From positions 57,639-121,638 of the forward strand of contig NZ_JAGXJW010000018.1 of assembly GCF_019091135.1 (NCBI RefSeq): a DNA stretch of 64,000 nt. The letters run 5' to 3'. Positions 44,950 to 53,492 of the stretch are shown here, in pieces. Source of the stretch: Cohnella sp. GbtcB17. GTDB taxonomy: Bacteria; Bacillota; Bacilli; Paenibacillales; Paenibacillaceae. Within the stretch, counting starts at the first letter, position 1; each line of letters opens with the position of its first letter. The notes beneath the pieces are model-generated. The model saw only the letters and a program-made list of their open reading frames with translations, did no database searches and had not been told where the DNA came from. Position numbers and translations under genes: made by a program.

Positions 44950-45708
44950 GTGCAGGACATACTGGTGGTAGACGACGAGCCTCTCATTCGACTGGGTCTG
45001 AAAAAAATTATCGATAACGCGCGCGCGGGCTTCCAGGTCCGGGGAGAAGCCGGAAACGGCAACGAAGGGCTGGAGAAGCTGGCCGCGCACCGCTTTCATA
45101 CAGTCATTACGGACATCAAAATGCCGGGGATGAACGGCGTCGAATTCGTCAAATCCATTTTCAGCCGGTATCCCGGGGTTCGCGTCATCGTGCTCAGCGG
45201 CTATGCCGAGTTCGAATTCGTGCGGGAGACGATGAAGTACGGCGCGGTGGATTATTTGCTCAAGCCGGTGGACAATCAGGATCTGCTCGATCTGTTGTCC
45301 GCGATCGGCCGGAAGCCGGGGGCCGCAGGCAGCGAGCCTGACGCTTCTCCCGCCTCTCCGCCCCTTCCCGCCCCCAAAAACGATCCTATCAGTCGTGCGA
45401 AGGCCTACATCGCGGAGCATTACCGGCACAATATTTCCTTGAACGAAATCGCGGGCATCGTGCATTTGAACGCGATCTACTTTTCGCAGCTGTTTAAAAA
45501 GGAAACGGGAGAAAACTTCACCGGCTATTTGATCCGCTGCCGGATCGAGCAGGCGCAGCGGCTGCTGGAGGATCCGCACAACCGGATCGCCGAGATCTCC
45601 CTTGAGGTCGGATACGAGGATCCGAACTATTTCAGCCGGATCTTTAAACGAATAACCGGCCTGTCGCCGCAGGAGTATCGCGCGCAGCGCGGAGGCCGCA
45701 ATGCGTAG
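44950..45708 (+). CDS. Short YesN-type response regulator with AraC domain
   Basis: The start at GTG 44950 is chosen because GAGGG lies about nine bases upstream and it gives VQDILVVDDEP at the N-terminus. The 252-residue protein has a receiver domain with Asp8-Asp9, phospho-acceptor Asp55 in VITDIKMPG, and Lys in YLLKPVDN. It is followed directly by an AraC double HTH (SLNEIAGIVHLNAIYFSQLFKKETG; IAEISLEVGYEDPNYFSRIFKR). Unlike the long YesN protein at 11134 it has no middle domain. It overlaps the kinase gene by 8 bases. Confidence 0.93.
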   Translation: MQDILVVDDEPLIRLGLKKIIDNARAGFQVRGEAGNGNEGLEKLAAHRFHTVITDIKMPGMNGVEFVKSIFSRYPGVRVIVLSGYAEFEFVRETMKYGAVDYLLKPVDNQDLLDLLSAIGRKPGAAGSEPDASPASPPLPAPKNDPISRAKAYIAEHYRHNISLNEIAGIVHLNAIYFSQLFKKETGENFTGYLIRCRIEQAQRLLEDPHNRIAEISLEVGYEDPNYFSRIFKRITGLSPQEYRAQRGGRNA

Positions 45709-47608
45709 ACGGCGATGGAGGCGGCTGCGGCTCCGGTTCGGACGGGCCGTCAGCCTGAGCCGGCGCAGCCTGACGTTTAAGCTGATCGGCGGCTTCGTCG
45801 TGCTGATTTTTATTCCGATGCTGGCCATTATCCTGATCTCTTCCTACGTGTACAACTACAACCAGAAATCCAACTATATCAGCTCGCTGAACGTGATGGT
45901 CAACCAGGCGGCGGATCAGCTGTCGATGTATATCAAGGACATGAAGTATTTGTCAGAAATTCCGCTGAACGATGCCGAGATCATGCAAGAGCTTCACGAC
46001 AACGCCATCCATAATAGGAACTATTATTTCGATCTGCGCACGCAGGGCATTCTGATGAGCTTTATGGAATCGACGCTATTTTACAAGAAAGAGATTTCTT
46101 CCGTCGTCGTTTTCGACATGGCCGGCCGCAGCATCAACAAGCTGAGAGATACGGACATCAATCTGGCCGCGGACTTCAATCCTGTCGGCGAGCGTTGGTA
46201 TCCGGCCTTGATCGCGGCGGAAGGCGAGAGCGTGCTGCTGCCCCGTCACCGGCTCAAGCTGGTCGGCGAGGAACGCTATATGGACGTCATCTCGGTCGGC
46301 AAGGCGCTGCGCGATTACAATGGCTCGTTCGAGCCTGTCGCCGGTATTTTAATCAGCCTGAAGGTCGAGGAGCTGGCCCCGTTGTTCCAGGCGCTGAACG
46401 TCGTGAATCGGCAGCGGACGATCGTGATCGACGAGGAAGGACAATTCATCTACGATTCCGGCGGAGCCGCGGACCATAGCAGCCTGATCGCGGCGCAGGT
46501 GCTGGACGACAGCGGGGACGTTAAGGCCAACCAACTCAACATCGGGGGAGAGTCCTACGTTCGGACGAGAACGGTGGTGTCTGAGACGGGTTGGTCGGTC
46601 ATTTCTTTTTTTCCGAAAAAAGAGCTGAACGTCTCCAACACGACGACAACGATCTATGCGCTGCTGCTCATGTCGGGCTGCGTGCTGATCGCGCTGAGCG
46701 TGTCCGTCTGGTTCGCGGTGCGGCTGACGCTGCCGATCAAGCGTCTCAGCGCGACCATGAAGCGGGTGCAGCAGGGCAATTTGCATATGAAGCTGCGCAG
46801 GGGCGACAAAAATGAAATTTTTCAGATCAGCCACGAGTTCAATAAGATGATCAAAAAAATAAACGGCCTGATCCGGATGCTGTTCGTCGCGCAGCTGAAG
46901 CAGAAGGAGGCGGAGCTGAATGCGCTCAAGCTGCAGATTCATCCGCATTTTCTGTTCAACACGCTGGAGTCGATCCATATGATGGCGGAGCTGAACGACG
47001 ATGCGGACACGTCGCGGATGGCACGCATGCTCGGAAAGTTTTACCGCTATTACATTACCGAGAATACGAACGAGACCGTATCGCTGAAGAAGGAGCTGGA
47101 CCATCTGACCAGCTACGTCGAGCTGCAGAAAATCCGGTTCGGCAACCGCTTCGCATGGGAGGTGCAATTCGACGAGCGGCTGTACGCTTGCGAGATTCTC
47201 AAATTCGTCTTTCAGCCGATCGTGGAAAACGCGATCGTGCACGGCTTGGCCGATACGCCGGCAGGCGGACTGCTGAGCTTGTCGGGAACGGTGAGCGGGC
47301 AGACGGCGCAGTTCCGGATTCGCGACAATGGCTGCGGGATGACGTCGCGGCAACTGACGGAGCTGCGGGCGAAGCTGGAGGGAGCGGCAGTGACGAAACA
47401 AGAGACCGCGGCACAAGAACGGGACATTCAGACAGTGGAGACCGGCGGACTCGGCATGGGAAATGTCAACGAACGACTCAAGCTCTACTACGGCGACGCC
47501 TATGGCTTAAGCGTGGAGAGCGAGGAAGGGGCGTGCACTTGTGTGACGCTGACTCTTCCGCTACAGGCGAAGGACGGCGCGTTCGCGCTTGAGCTGCTGC
47601 GCAAATAA
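45701..47608 (+). CDS. YesM-type sensor histidine kinase
   Basis: The start at 45701 follows GGAGG and overlaps the regulator's stop. The 635-residue protein has a basic N-terminus, a membrane segment near residues 27-48, an extracellular dCache-like sensor domain, and a second membrane segment near residues 310-335. A HAMP linker and the YesM catalytic core follow, with His in QIHPHFLFNTLES (about residue 416). ATPase boxes are VENAIVHGL, IRDNGCGM and GGLGMGNVNERLKLYYG. It should sense an extracellular glycan signal and phosphorylate the regulator encoded upstream. Confidence 0.94.
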   Translation: MRRRRWRRLRLRFGRAVSLSRRSLTFKLIGGFVVLIFIPMLAIILISSYVYNYNQKSNYISSLNVMVNQAADQLSMYIKDMKYLSEIPLNDAEIMQELHDNAIHNRNYYFDLRTQGILMSFMESTLFYKKEISSVVVFDMAGRSINKLRDTDINLAADFNPVGERWYPALIAAEGESVLLPRHRLKLVGEERYMDVISVGKALRDYNGSFEPVAGILISLKVEELAPLFQALNVVNRQRTIVIDEEGQFIYDSGGAADHSSLIAAQVLDDSGDVKANQLNIGGESYVRTRTVVSETGWSVISFFPKKELNVSNTTTTIYALLLMSGCVLIALSVSVWFAVRLTLPIKRLSATMKRVQQGNLHMKLRRGDKNEIFQISHEFNKMIKKINGLIRMLFVAQLKQKEAELNALKLQIHPHFLFNTLESIHMMAELNDDADTSRMARMLGKFYRYYITENTNETVSLKKELDHLTSYVELQKIRFGNRFAWEVQFDERLYACEILKFVFQPIVENAIVHGLADTPAGGLLSLSGTVSGQTAQFRIRDNGCGMTSRQLTELRAKLEGAAVTKQETAAQERDIQTVETGGLGMGNVNERLKLYYGDAYGLSVESEEGACTCVTLTLPLQAKDGAFALELLRK

Positions 47609-47675
47609 ACCACCAGTGCGGGCGCCGTCGTTTTTATCGGGAGATAAGCAGCGAATATTCGCCAACGCCAAAAGG

Positions 47676-47711
47676 ACCGTCAGGGTTAGGGTTAGCCCTG
47701 CCGGTTTTCTT
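47676..47711 (+). terminator. Intrinsic terminator after the two-component genes
   Basis: ACCG-T-CAGGG pairs with CCCTG-C-CGGT around a 10-nt loop, followed by TTTTCTT. Confidence 0.78.
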
Positions 47712-47739
47712 ATGTATCCGGAGCGCCGGACAAAGGCCT

Positions 47740-47757
47740 TAATTCAATCCAGATAAA
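47740..47757 (+). promoter_or_regulatory. Second copy of the shared 18-bp motif
   Basis: TAATTCAATCCAGATAAA matches the site at 40726 at 15 of 18 positions and lies about 85-100 bases before the lipoprotein start. It is a candidate response-regulator binding site. Confidence 0.5.
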
Positions 47758-47785
47758 CATAAAACGAGTCCATTATAAGAATCGT

Positions 47786-47798
47786 GCAAGCGCTTTAC
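47786..47798. promoter_or_regulatory. AAGCGCTT palindrome upstream of the sugar-binding gene
   Basis: GTGCAAGCGCTTTAC carries the same core as the sites at 12749 and 40828. It lies about 45 bases before the start at 47841, where a LacI- or CcpA-type repressor could act. Confidence 0.5.
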
Positions 47799-47840
47799 AA
47801 TGGACTTGCGGCACAATCAACCAGCGGGGGGACTTGAACA

Positions 47841-49181
47841 ATGAAAAAAACCAAAATCGTATCGCTCGCGCTCGCCATGACGTTGACAGGCTTGCTCGCG
47901 GGCTGCGGTGACAGCAAGGACAACGCGCCGAGCGGCAGCGCAAGCGCAAGCGCGGCGGCCTCATCCGGCCAGGCGACCGGGGAGGCTTCCGGCTCGCCGG
48001 AGCAGCCGACAGTAACAGGCAAGCTTACCTTTTTGACGTGGGAAACGAATATCGTCGATACGAAGCTGAAGGATATGGCCGACCGGTTCATGGCGGATTA
48101 TCCGGGCGTCGAGCTGAAGATCGAGGGCTTCACGGACAATCAGACGATCAAGATCAGAGCCGCGTCCAACAGCTTGCCGGACATCGTCAACGTGACGGAT
48201 ACGCATCTTAGCCGGGATCAGTGGTCCAAGTTTTTCGTGCCGCTCAACGACTTGCCCATCGCCGGCAAGCTGATCGGCATGGATTCGCTCGTCGCGCCGG
48301 ACGGCAAAAACTATACGGTGCCGCGCGGTCTGATGCTGACGCCGGTCGTCTGGTACAACAAGGATATTTTCGCGGAGCTCGGACTCGAAGTGCCGAAGAC
48401 GTACTCGGCGTTCCTGGAAACGAGCCAGAAGATCAAGGACAGCGGCAAGTACATTCCGTTGTCTTCCGGCGCCAAAGACGCGTGGCCGCTGGATCCGTAT
48501 CAGCAGCTCGCTCCGATTATCGGCAACGATACGAACATCTATAACGCGTTCGCCGAGCAGGAGGAGCCGTTCACCGCGGACAGCGGCTACGTCAAGAGTT
48601 TTGGCATTTTGAAGGACTTGGTGGACAAGGGTTACTTCGAAAAGGATCCGCTGTCCGTCGGGTTCGACGCCGCCACCAACGATTTCGGCTCGGGCAAGTC
48701 GGCGATGATGCTGATGGGCACGTGGCTGTATCAGAACCTGAGCGAAAAGGGCGTGGACATGACCCGCTTCGCGATCTTCCCGTTCCCGGTATCCGACACG
48801 CCCGCCGCCACGACCATGCTGACCGCTTCGCCGGACCTGCCGATGGCGATCAACAAGAACACGAAGAGCATGGATGCGGCCCTCGCATTTCTGGACTGGT
48901 ATTACAGCAAGTACGATTCGGAATTCATGACCTACAGCGGTATGCTCTCTCCGCTTAAGGATGCGGACAATTCCTCCATTCCCTGGGCCGGCTTCGTGAA
49001 GGACTATCAATTGAACATCGCGACGCTTGCGCCGCAGCAAGAAAAAGCGATCAAAGTATGGAACAACTCCGGCATCACGCTGTACAAATCGCTGCAGGAG
49101 CTCGTCGCCGGCAGAACGGTGGACCAGGTGGTCAAGGACTTGAACGGTAAATTCAAGAAAGCCGTCGCTGCGGCCAAATAA
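47841..49181 (+). CDS. Extracellular sugar-binding lipoprotein
   Basis: The 446-residue precursor has a lipobox ending LLAGC (Cys about residue 23) followed by a Ser/Ala-rich tether. The MalE/UgpB-like core contains VWYNKDIFAELGLEVPKTYSAFLE, GKSAMMLMGTWLYQNL and a C-terminal ELVAGRTVDQVVKDLNGKFKKA, all typical of family 1 sugar-binding proteins. GGGGGGA precedes the ATG. With the two permeases it forms an importer lacking its own ATPase; the downstream beta-mannosidase suggests a mannoside ligand. Confidence 0.93.
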   Translation: MKKTKIVSLALAMTLTGLLAGCGDSKDNAPSGSASASAAASSGQATGEASGSPEQPTVTGKLTFLTWETNIVDTKLKDMADRFMADYPGVELKIEGFTDNQTIKIRAASNSLPDIVNVTDTHLSRDQWSKFFVPLNDLPIAGKLIGMDSLVAPDGKNYTVPRGLMLTPVVWYNKDIFAELGLEVPKTYSAFLETSQKIKDSGKYIPLSSGAKDAWPLDPYQQLAPIIGNDTNIYNAFAEQEEPFTADSGYVKSFGILKDLVDKGYFEKDPLSVGFDAATNDFGSGKSAMMLMGTWLYQNLSEKGVDMTRFAIFPFPVSDTPAATTMLTASPDLPMAINKNTKSMDAALAFLDWYYSKYDSEFMTYSGMLSPLKDADNSSIPWAGFVKDYQLNIATLAPQQEKAIKVWNNSGITLYKSLQELVAGRTVDQVVKDLNGKFKKAVAAAK

Positions 49182-49266
49182 TCGCAAAAGCCCCGGTCGG
49201 GCCGGAGGTCGGGAAAGCTTGCGCTGATCCGCCCCCGGCTGATCGCGAGGAGCAGGAGTGAACCCG

Positions 49267-50160
49267 ATGAGTTTGCAGATGAAAAAAAGGGTGTTCGTGT
49301 CGTCGTTTCTGCTCGTGCCGCTCGCCTTGTACGCCATGTTCGTCCTGTATCCGACATTTAAGCTCTTCCAACTGAGCTTTACGGATTGGAACGGCCTGGA
49401 CGGCGCCAAGTGGATCGGCCTGGACAATTACCGCGAGGTCGTGCAATCCAGGGAAGTGTGGGTGTCTCTGCGCAACAACCTCATCTACTTCCTTACCGGT
49501 CTCGTCGGCGTTGCGTTCTCGTTGTTCCTGGCGGTGCTGCTCACCGGCAAGCTCAGGTTTGCCAAGGGCTTCCGCTCCATCGTTTTCGCACCGTTTATTT
49601 TGAACGCCACCGCCGTTTCCTTTATGTTCGGCTTCCTGTACGAGACCGAATCGGGAGCGATCAATGTCGCTCTGCGGGCGCTGGGGCTCGGATTTTTGGA
49701 GCAGCGCTGGCTGAGCGACGCTTCCGTGGTCAATGTCTCGCTGGCGCTGATCGTCGTCTGGAAAACGGTCGGTTTCTATATGGTCATCCTGATCGCCACC
49801 TTGCAATCGATACCCGAAGATCTTTACGAGGCGGCCGTCATCGACGGCGCGGGAAAGTGGCAATCGTTCCGGTTTATCACGCTGCCGTGCATCAGCGATA
49901 TCGTGAAGCTGTCGGTTTTCCTGGTGTTCACCGGCAGCGTGCAGACGTTCGAGCAGCCGTTCCTGCTGACCGGACAGGGCGGTCCGGGATATGCGAGCAT
50001 GACCTTTGCGCTGTACTCGGTGCACGAGGCGTTCCAGTTCAGCCGTTACGGGCTGGCTTCCGCAATGGCGGTCGTGCTGATCGCGATCGTGCTGGTCGTA
50101 CAGCTGACGCAGCATATTCTAGTAAGGGAAAAGGGCGACAACCATGAAGATTTTAAATAA
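49267..50160 (+). CDS. Sugar ABC transporter permease, MalF/UgpA-like
   Basis: ATG 49267 is preferred to the GTG at 49258 because AGGAG sits 8 bases upstream at optimal spacing. The 297-residue protein has six membrane segments and the EAA loop LYEAAVIDGAGKWQSFRFITL. It overlaps the next permease gene by 17 bases. It forms the channel with that permease for the lipoprotein at 47841. Confidence 0.92.
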   Translation: MSLQMKKRVFVSSFLLVPLALYAMFVLYPTFKLFQLSFTDWNGLDGAKWIGLDNYREVVQSREVWVSLRNNLIYFLTGLVGVAFSLFLAVLLTGKLRFAKGFRSIVFAPFILNATAVSFMFGFLYETESGAINVALRALGLGFLEQRWLSDASVVNVSLALIVVWKTVGFYMVILIATLQSIPEDLYEAAVIDGAGKWQSFRFITLPCISDIVKLSVFLVFTGSVQTFEQPFLLTGQGGPGYASMTFALYSVHEAFQFSRYGLASAMAVVLIAIVLVVQLTQHILVREKGDNHEDFK

Positions 50161-50965
50161 AACGTTGATCTATGCCCTGATGGGATCGGTGAGCCTGCTC
50201 TTTATCGCGCCGATTCTGATCGTGCTCTTCACCTCCTTCAAGTCCAACGAAGAGCTGCTGCTGAACCGGCCGTTCGCGTTGCCCGACAGCTTCCTGTACC
50301 TGTCCAATTACGCCTATTTTTTTCAGGTCGGCAACGTCGGTACTGCGTTCGGCAATTCTCTCGTTCTGATTGCGGTAAGCGTCGTCGGCAATATACTGCT
50401 CGGCTCGATGGTGGCTTATGTGCTGGGCCGATTCCGCTTCAAGGCGAAGCCGCTGATCTTGTTTGTGTATATGATCGCCTTGATCGTACCCGGCATCACG
50501 ACCGAGGTCGCCCGGTTCTCGTTGGTGAACCAGCTTGGCGTCTACGATACGCTGCTCGCGCCGACGCTGCTCTACGTGGGCACGGACATCATTCAAATTT
50601 ACATGTTCCTGCAGTTTTCCCGGACGCTCCCCTATAGCTTGGACGAAGCCGCGATGATCGAAGGCGCTTCTTATTTTAAAATTTATTACCGCATTTTCCT
50701 GCCGCTGCTGGCGCCGGCGACCGCGACCGTGGCCATCCTGAAAATCATCGGCGTCTTCAACGATATGTACATTCCGTATTTGTACATGCCGTCCGCGCAT
50801 TTGCGCACGGTGGCCACGCTGCTGATCGGATTCACCGGCGACCGGATGGTGCTGTGGAATTACATGTCGGCGGGCATTCTGGTCATTACGGTGCCTTCCG
50901 TGCTCATCTATTTAATCTTTCAACGCTGGATCTTCTCCGGCATCGCGATGGGAGCGGTCAAATGA
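50144..50965 (+). CDS. Sugar ABC transporter permease, MalG/UgpE-like
   Basis: The 273-residue protein has six membrane segments, EAA loop LDEAAMIEGASYFKIYYRIFL and the family C-terminus RWIFSGIAMGAVK. Overlaps at both ends (17 bases with the MalF-like gene, ATGA with the GH2 gene) show tight coupling of import and hydrolysis. Confidence 0.93.
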   Translation: MKILNKTLIYALMGSVSLLFIAPILIVLFTSFKSNEELLLNRPFALPDSFLYLSNYAYFFQVGNVGTAFGNSLVLIAVSVVGNILLGSMVAYVLGRFRFKAKPLILFVYMIALIVPGITTEVARFSLVNQLGVYDTLLAPTLLYVGTDIIQIYMFLQFSRTLPYSLDEAAMIEGASYFKIYYRIFLPLLAPATATVAILKIIGVFNDMYIPYLYMPSAHLRTVATLLIGFTGDRMVLWNYMSAGILVITVPSVLIYLIFQRWIFSGIAMGAVK

Positions 50966-53487
50966 AGCGGCAGTCGTTAAACGAAGCGTGGCGGGTAAAA
51001 GCCTGCGAGCTGCATGTGGGAGCCGACGAGTTGGAGCGGGTGCTGCTGGACAATGACGGGTGGCTGGCGGCCGATTTGCCGTGCGATGTCCGCATGCCGC
51101 TGATCCGCGAAGGGATCATCGAGGAACCGTTGACCGCCAATCATTGCTTCGACAGCGTATGGGTGGAGCGTAAATCGTGGTGGTTCAGGAAAAGCTTCCG
51201 CGTGGACGAGGCCGATCTGGCGAATGCCTGCGTGGCGGAGCTTGTGCTGGAGTCGCTCGATTGCGAAGCGGATCTTTTTTTGAACGGCCGTCGCCTCGGG
51301 CATCACCGCAGCGCGTTTTATCCGTTCAGCCGCGATGTGAAGGCTTGGCTGCGCGCCGGGGACAACGAGCTCGTCGTGCGCCTGACGACGGGCAGCGAGC
51401 TGCACAGCGAAGCCGATGTCGCCAAGCTGAAAAACACGATCGGCATGGAGGGCTTTAACGGCCGCGGAGATGCGGGGAGAATTATGCTGCGCAAGCCGCA
51501 GTACGTGTTCGGCTGGGACTGGGGGCCTCGCTTGGCCAGTTGCGGCATTATGGGGGACGCGACCTTGCGCTTTCACCGGCTTGCGGCGATCCGTTCGGTC
51601 GCGGTCGATACGCGCGTCGAAGGGAGCGACGGCTGCGTTGCGGTGACGGTGGAAGCGGATCAGTTTCATTCTTATGCGACCCGCGAGGCTCGGTTCGAGA
51701 TCGGTCTCTATGACGGGGAGACGCTGATCGAGACGATGATTGCGGAAGCACCGCTGGCTTCCGGACTGAATTACATCCGGCTGGACGGACGGATAACCCA
51801 GGTCAAGCTGTGGTGGCCGAGCGGCATGGGCGAGCAGCAGCTGTACGCCGTCCGGGTCGCCATGATCGTTGAGGATGAGCGGGCGGAGCACCCGCCGGTT
51901 GCGTTCGGCGTGCGGACGATCCGCTTGAACCAGGAGCGGATCGACGGCGGGGCGGAGCGCAGATTCGCGATCGAGATCAACGGCGTCGCGTTGTACGGGA
52001 AAGGCGCCAACTGGATTCCGCCGGATTCGATCTATGCGAGAGTTGACGTCGCTGCATACGAGAAGCTGCTCGGCGAAGCCGCGCAAGCGAATTTTAACCT
52101 GATCCGCGTATGGGGCGGCGGGCGCTACGAGCCGGATTGCTTTTACGAGCTGTGCGACCGTATGGGGCTGCTGGTGTGGCAGAACTTTATGTTCGCCTGC
52201 GCCGCATATCCGGACCGGCTGGCATGGTTCCGCAGCGAAGTGGAGCGGGAAATGGATTACCAGACGCGGCGGCTGCGGAACCACGCTTCGCTGGCTTTGT
52301 GGTGCGGCAGCAACGAAAACCATTGGGCATTCGACGAGTGGTGGACCGGGGAAAAGCAGGCCGAGTATTTTGGAGGCGCCTATTGCTATAACTATATCGC
52401 GCCGGCCGTCGTGCGCAGGAATTGCCCGCATATTCCGTATTGGAACAGCTCGCCATACGGCGGCGCGCATCCTAACGGCAGCGAGGCGGGAGACCGCCAT
52501 CACTGGTTCGAATGCACGATGAACGAGGAGATGGGGAAGCGGATCGCGCCGGAGGAATACGACCAGCTGAGCGGCAAGTTCATCTCCGAATACGGCTATA
52601 TCGGCCCGCCGGGCCTCGCGTCGATCCGGCAATACTTCGGACCGCACGAACCGGACCGCACGAGCGCGATCTGGGACAACCATACGAACGTGCACGAGAA
52701 AAAAACGGTGCCGGCCGGCATCGCCAAGCACTATGCCGATCCGAAAAAGCTGGATTTGGAGGGCTATCTGCATTACGCAGGGCTGACGCAAGGTTTGATG
52801 CTGCAATATTCGCTGGAGGCGATCCGGCGTAAGGAAGACTGCTCGGGCAGCCTATTCTGGATGTACAACGATTGCTGGGGAGAAGTCGGCTGGTCCATCG
52901 TCGATTATTACCGCCGGCGGAAAATCGCTTATTATTTCGTAAAGCGGGCGTTTGCGCCGGTCCGGTTTATTTTGCGAGAGGCAGGCGGGGAAGTGGAGGT
53001 CACAGGCTGTAACGATACGGCCGCCGAGGTCGAGCTTCGTGTGGAATACGGCTATCAATCATTCGACGGTACCGTTAAAAACGCGGACACGGCAGTCGTT
53101 GTTTTAAAGCCGTTTTCCCGCTGCGAGGCTCTTCGTTTCCCCAAAGGCGCGTTCGATCATCCGGCAGGGGTCCGCTACGTTCTTCCGCTGTCGACGGAGA
53201 TCGCCGATCCGGCTTGGCTGCGGACGAACACGTACAGGGAAATGCGGCTGACGATGCCAAAGCTGAAGCTTGCGCCGGTCTCGACGGAAGGCAAACAATG
53301 GACGGTGGAGGTTTCGACGGACGTTTTCGCCCACGCGGTCCATTTTGATTTCGGTTTAGTGAACGAAGCCGTCCCGTCCGACAATTATTTCGATCTGCTG
53401 CCCGGACAGCGTAAAATCGTAACCATCGACGGCCTGGACCCGTTAAGCCGGGCGCATGTGTCGGTTCGGTCCGGTCTGGAGAGGTGA
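50962..53487 (+). CDS. Beta-mannosidase, GH2
   Basis: Start 50962 overlaps the permease stop as ATGA; the 841-residue length is normal for GH2 beta-mannosidases. N-terminal sugar-binding and sandwich domains contain FDSVWVERKSWWFRKSF, LNGRRLGHHRSAFYPF and GWDWGPRLASCGI. In the barrel the acid/base is Glu452 in WCGSNENHW and the nucleophile Glu543 in FISEYGYIGPPG. Substrate-binding stretches such as NLIRVWGGGRYE and QNFMFACAAYP favour mannosidase over galactosidase. No signal peptide; it cleaves terminal beta-mannose from imported oligosaccharides. Confidence 0.93.
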   Translation: MKRQSLNEAWRVKACELHVGADELERVLLDNDGWLAADLPCDVRMPLIREGIIEEPLTANHCFDSVWVERKSWWFRKSFRVDEADLANACVAELVLESLDCEADLFLNGRRLGHHRSAFYPFSRDVKAWLRAGDNELVVRLTTGSELHSEADVAKLKNTIGMEGFNGRGDAGRIMLRKPQYVFGWDWGPRLASCGIMGDATLRFHRLAAIRSVAVDTRVEGSDGCVAVTVEADQFHSYATREARFEIGLYDGETLIETMIAEAPLASGLNYIRLDGRITQVKLWWPSGMGEQQLYAVRVAMIVEDERAEHPPVAFGVRTIRLNQERIDGGAERRFAIEINGVALYGKGANWIPPDSIYARVDVAAYEKLLGEAAQANFNLIRVWGGGRYEPDCFYELCDRMGLLVWQNFMFACAAYPDRLAWFRSEVEREMDYQTRRLRNHASLALWCGSNENHWAFDEWWTGEKQAEYFGGAYCYNYIAPAVVRRNCPHIPYWNSSPYGGAHPNGSEAGDRHHWFECTMNEEMGKRIAPEEYDQLSGKFISEYGYIGPPGLASIRQYFGPHEPDRTSAIWDNHTNVHEKKTVPAGIAKHYADPKKLDLEGYLHYAGLTQGLMLQYSLEAIRRKEDCSGSLFWMYNDCWGEVGWSIVDYYRRRKIAYYFVKRAFAPVRFILREAGGEVEVTGCNDTAAEVELRVEYGYQSFDGTVKNADTAVVVLKPFSRCEALRFPKGAFDHPAGVRYVLPLSTEIADPAWLRTNTYREMRLTMPKLKLAPVSTEGKQWTVEVSTDVFAHAVHFDFGLVNEAVPSDNYFDLLPGQRKIVTIDGLDPLSRAHVSVRSGLER

Positions 53488-53492
53488 GCGGC

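Noticed and set aside
47682..47698. Telomere-like GGGTTAGGGTTAG sequence
   Set aside because: It is the loop of a transcription terminator hairpin; two near-copies of a hexamer in a loop carry no further significance.
50977..52806. 609-residue minus-strand ORF
   Set aside because: It is antisense to the GH2 beta-mannosidase, whose catalytic residues and start overlap with neighbours make the plus strand clearly the coding one.
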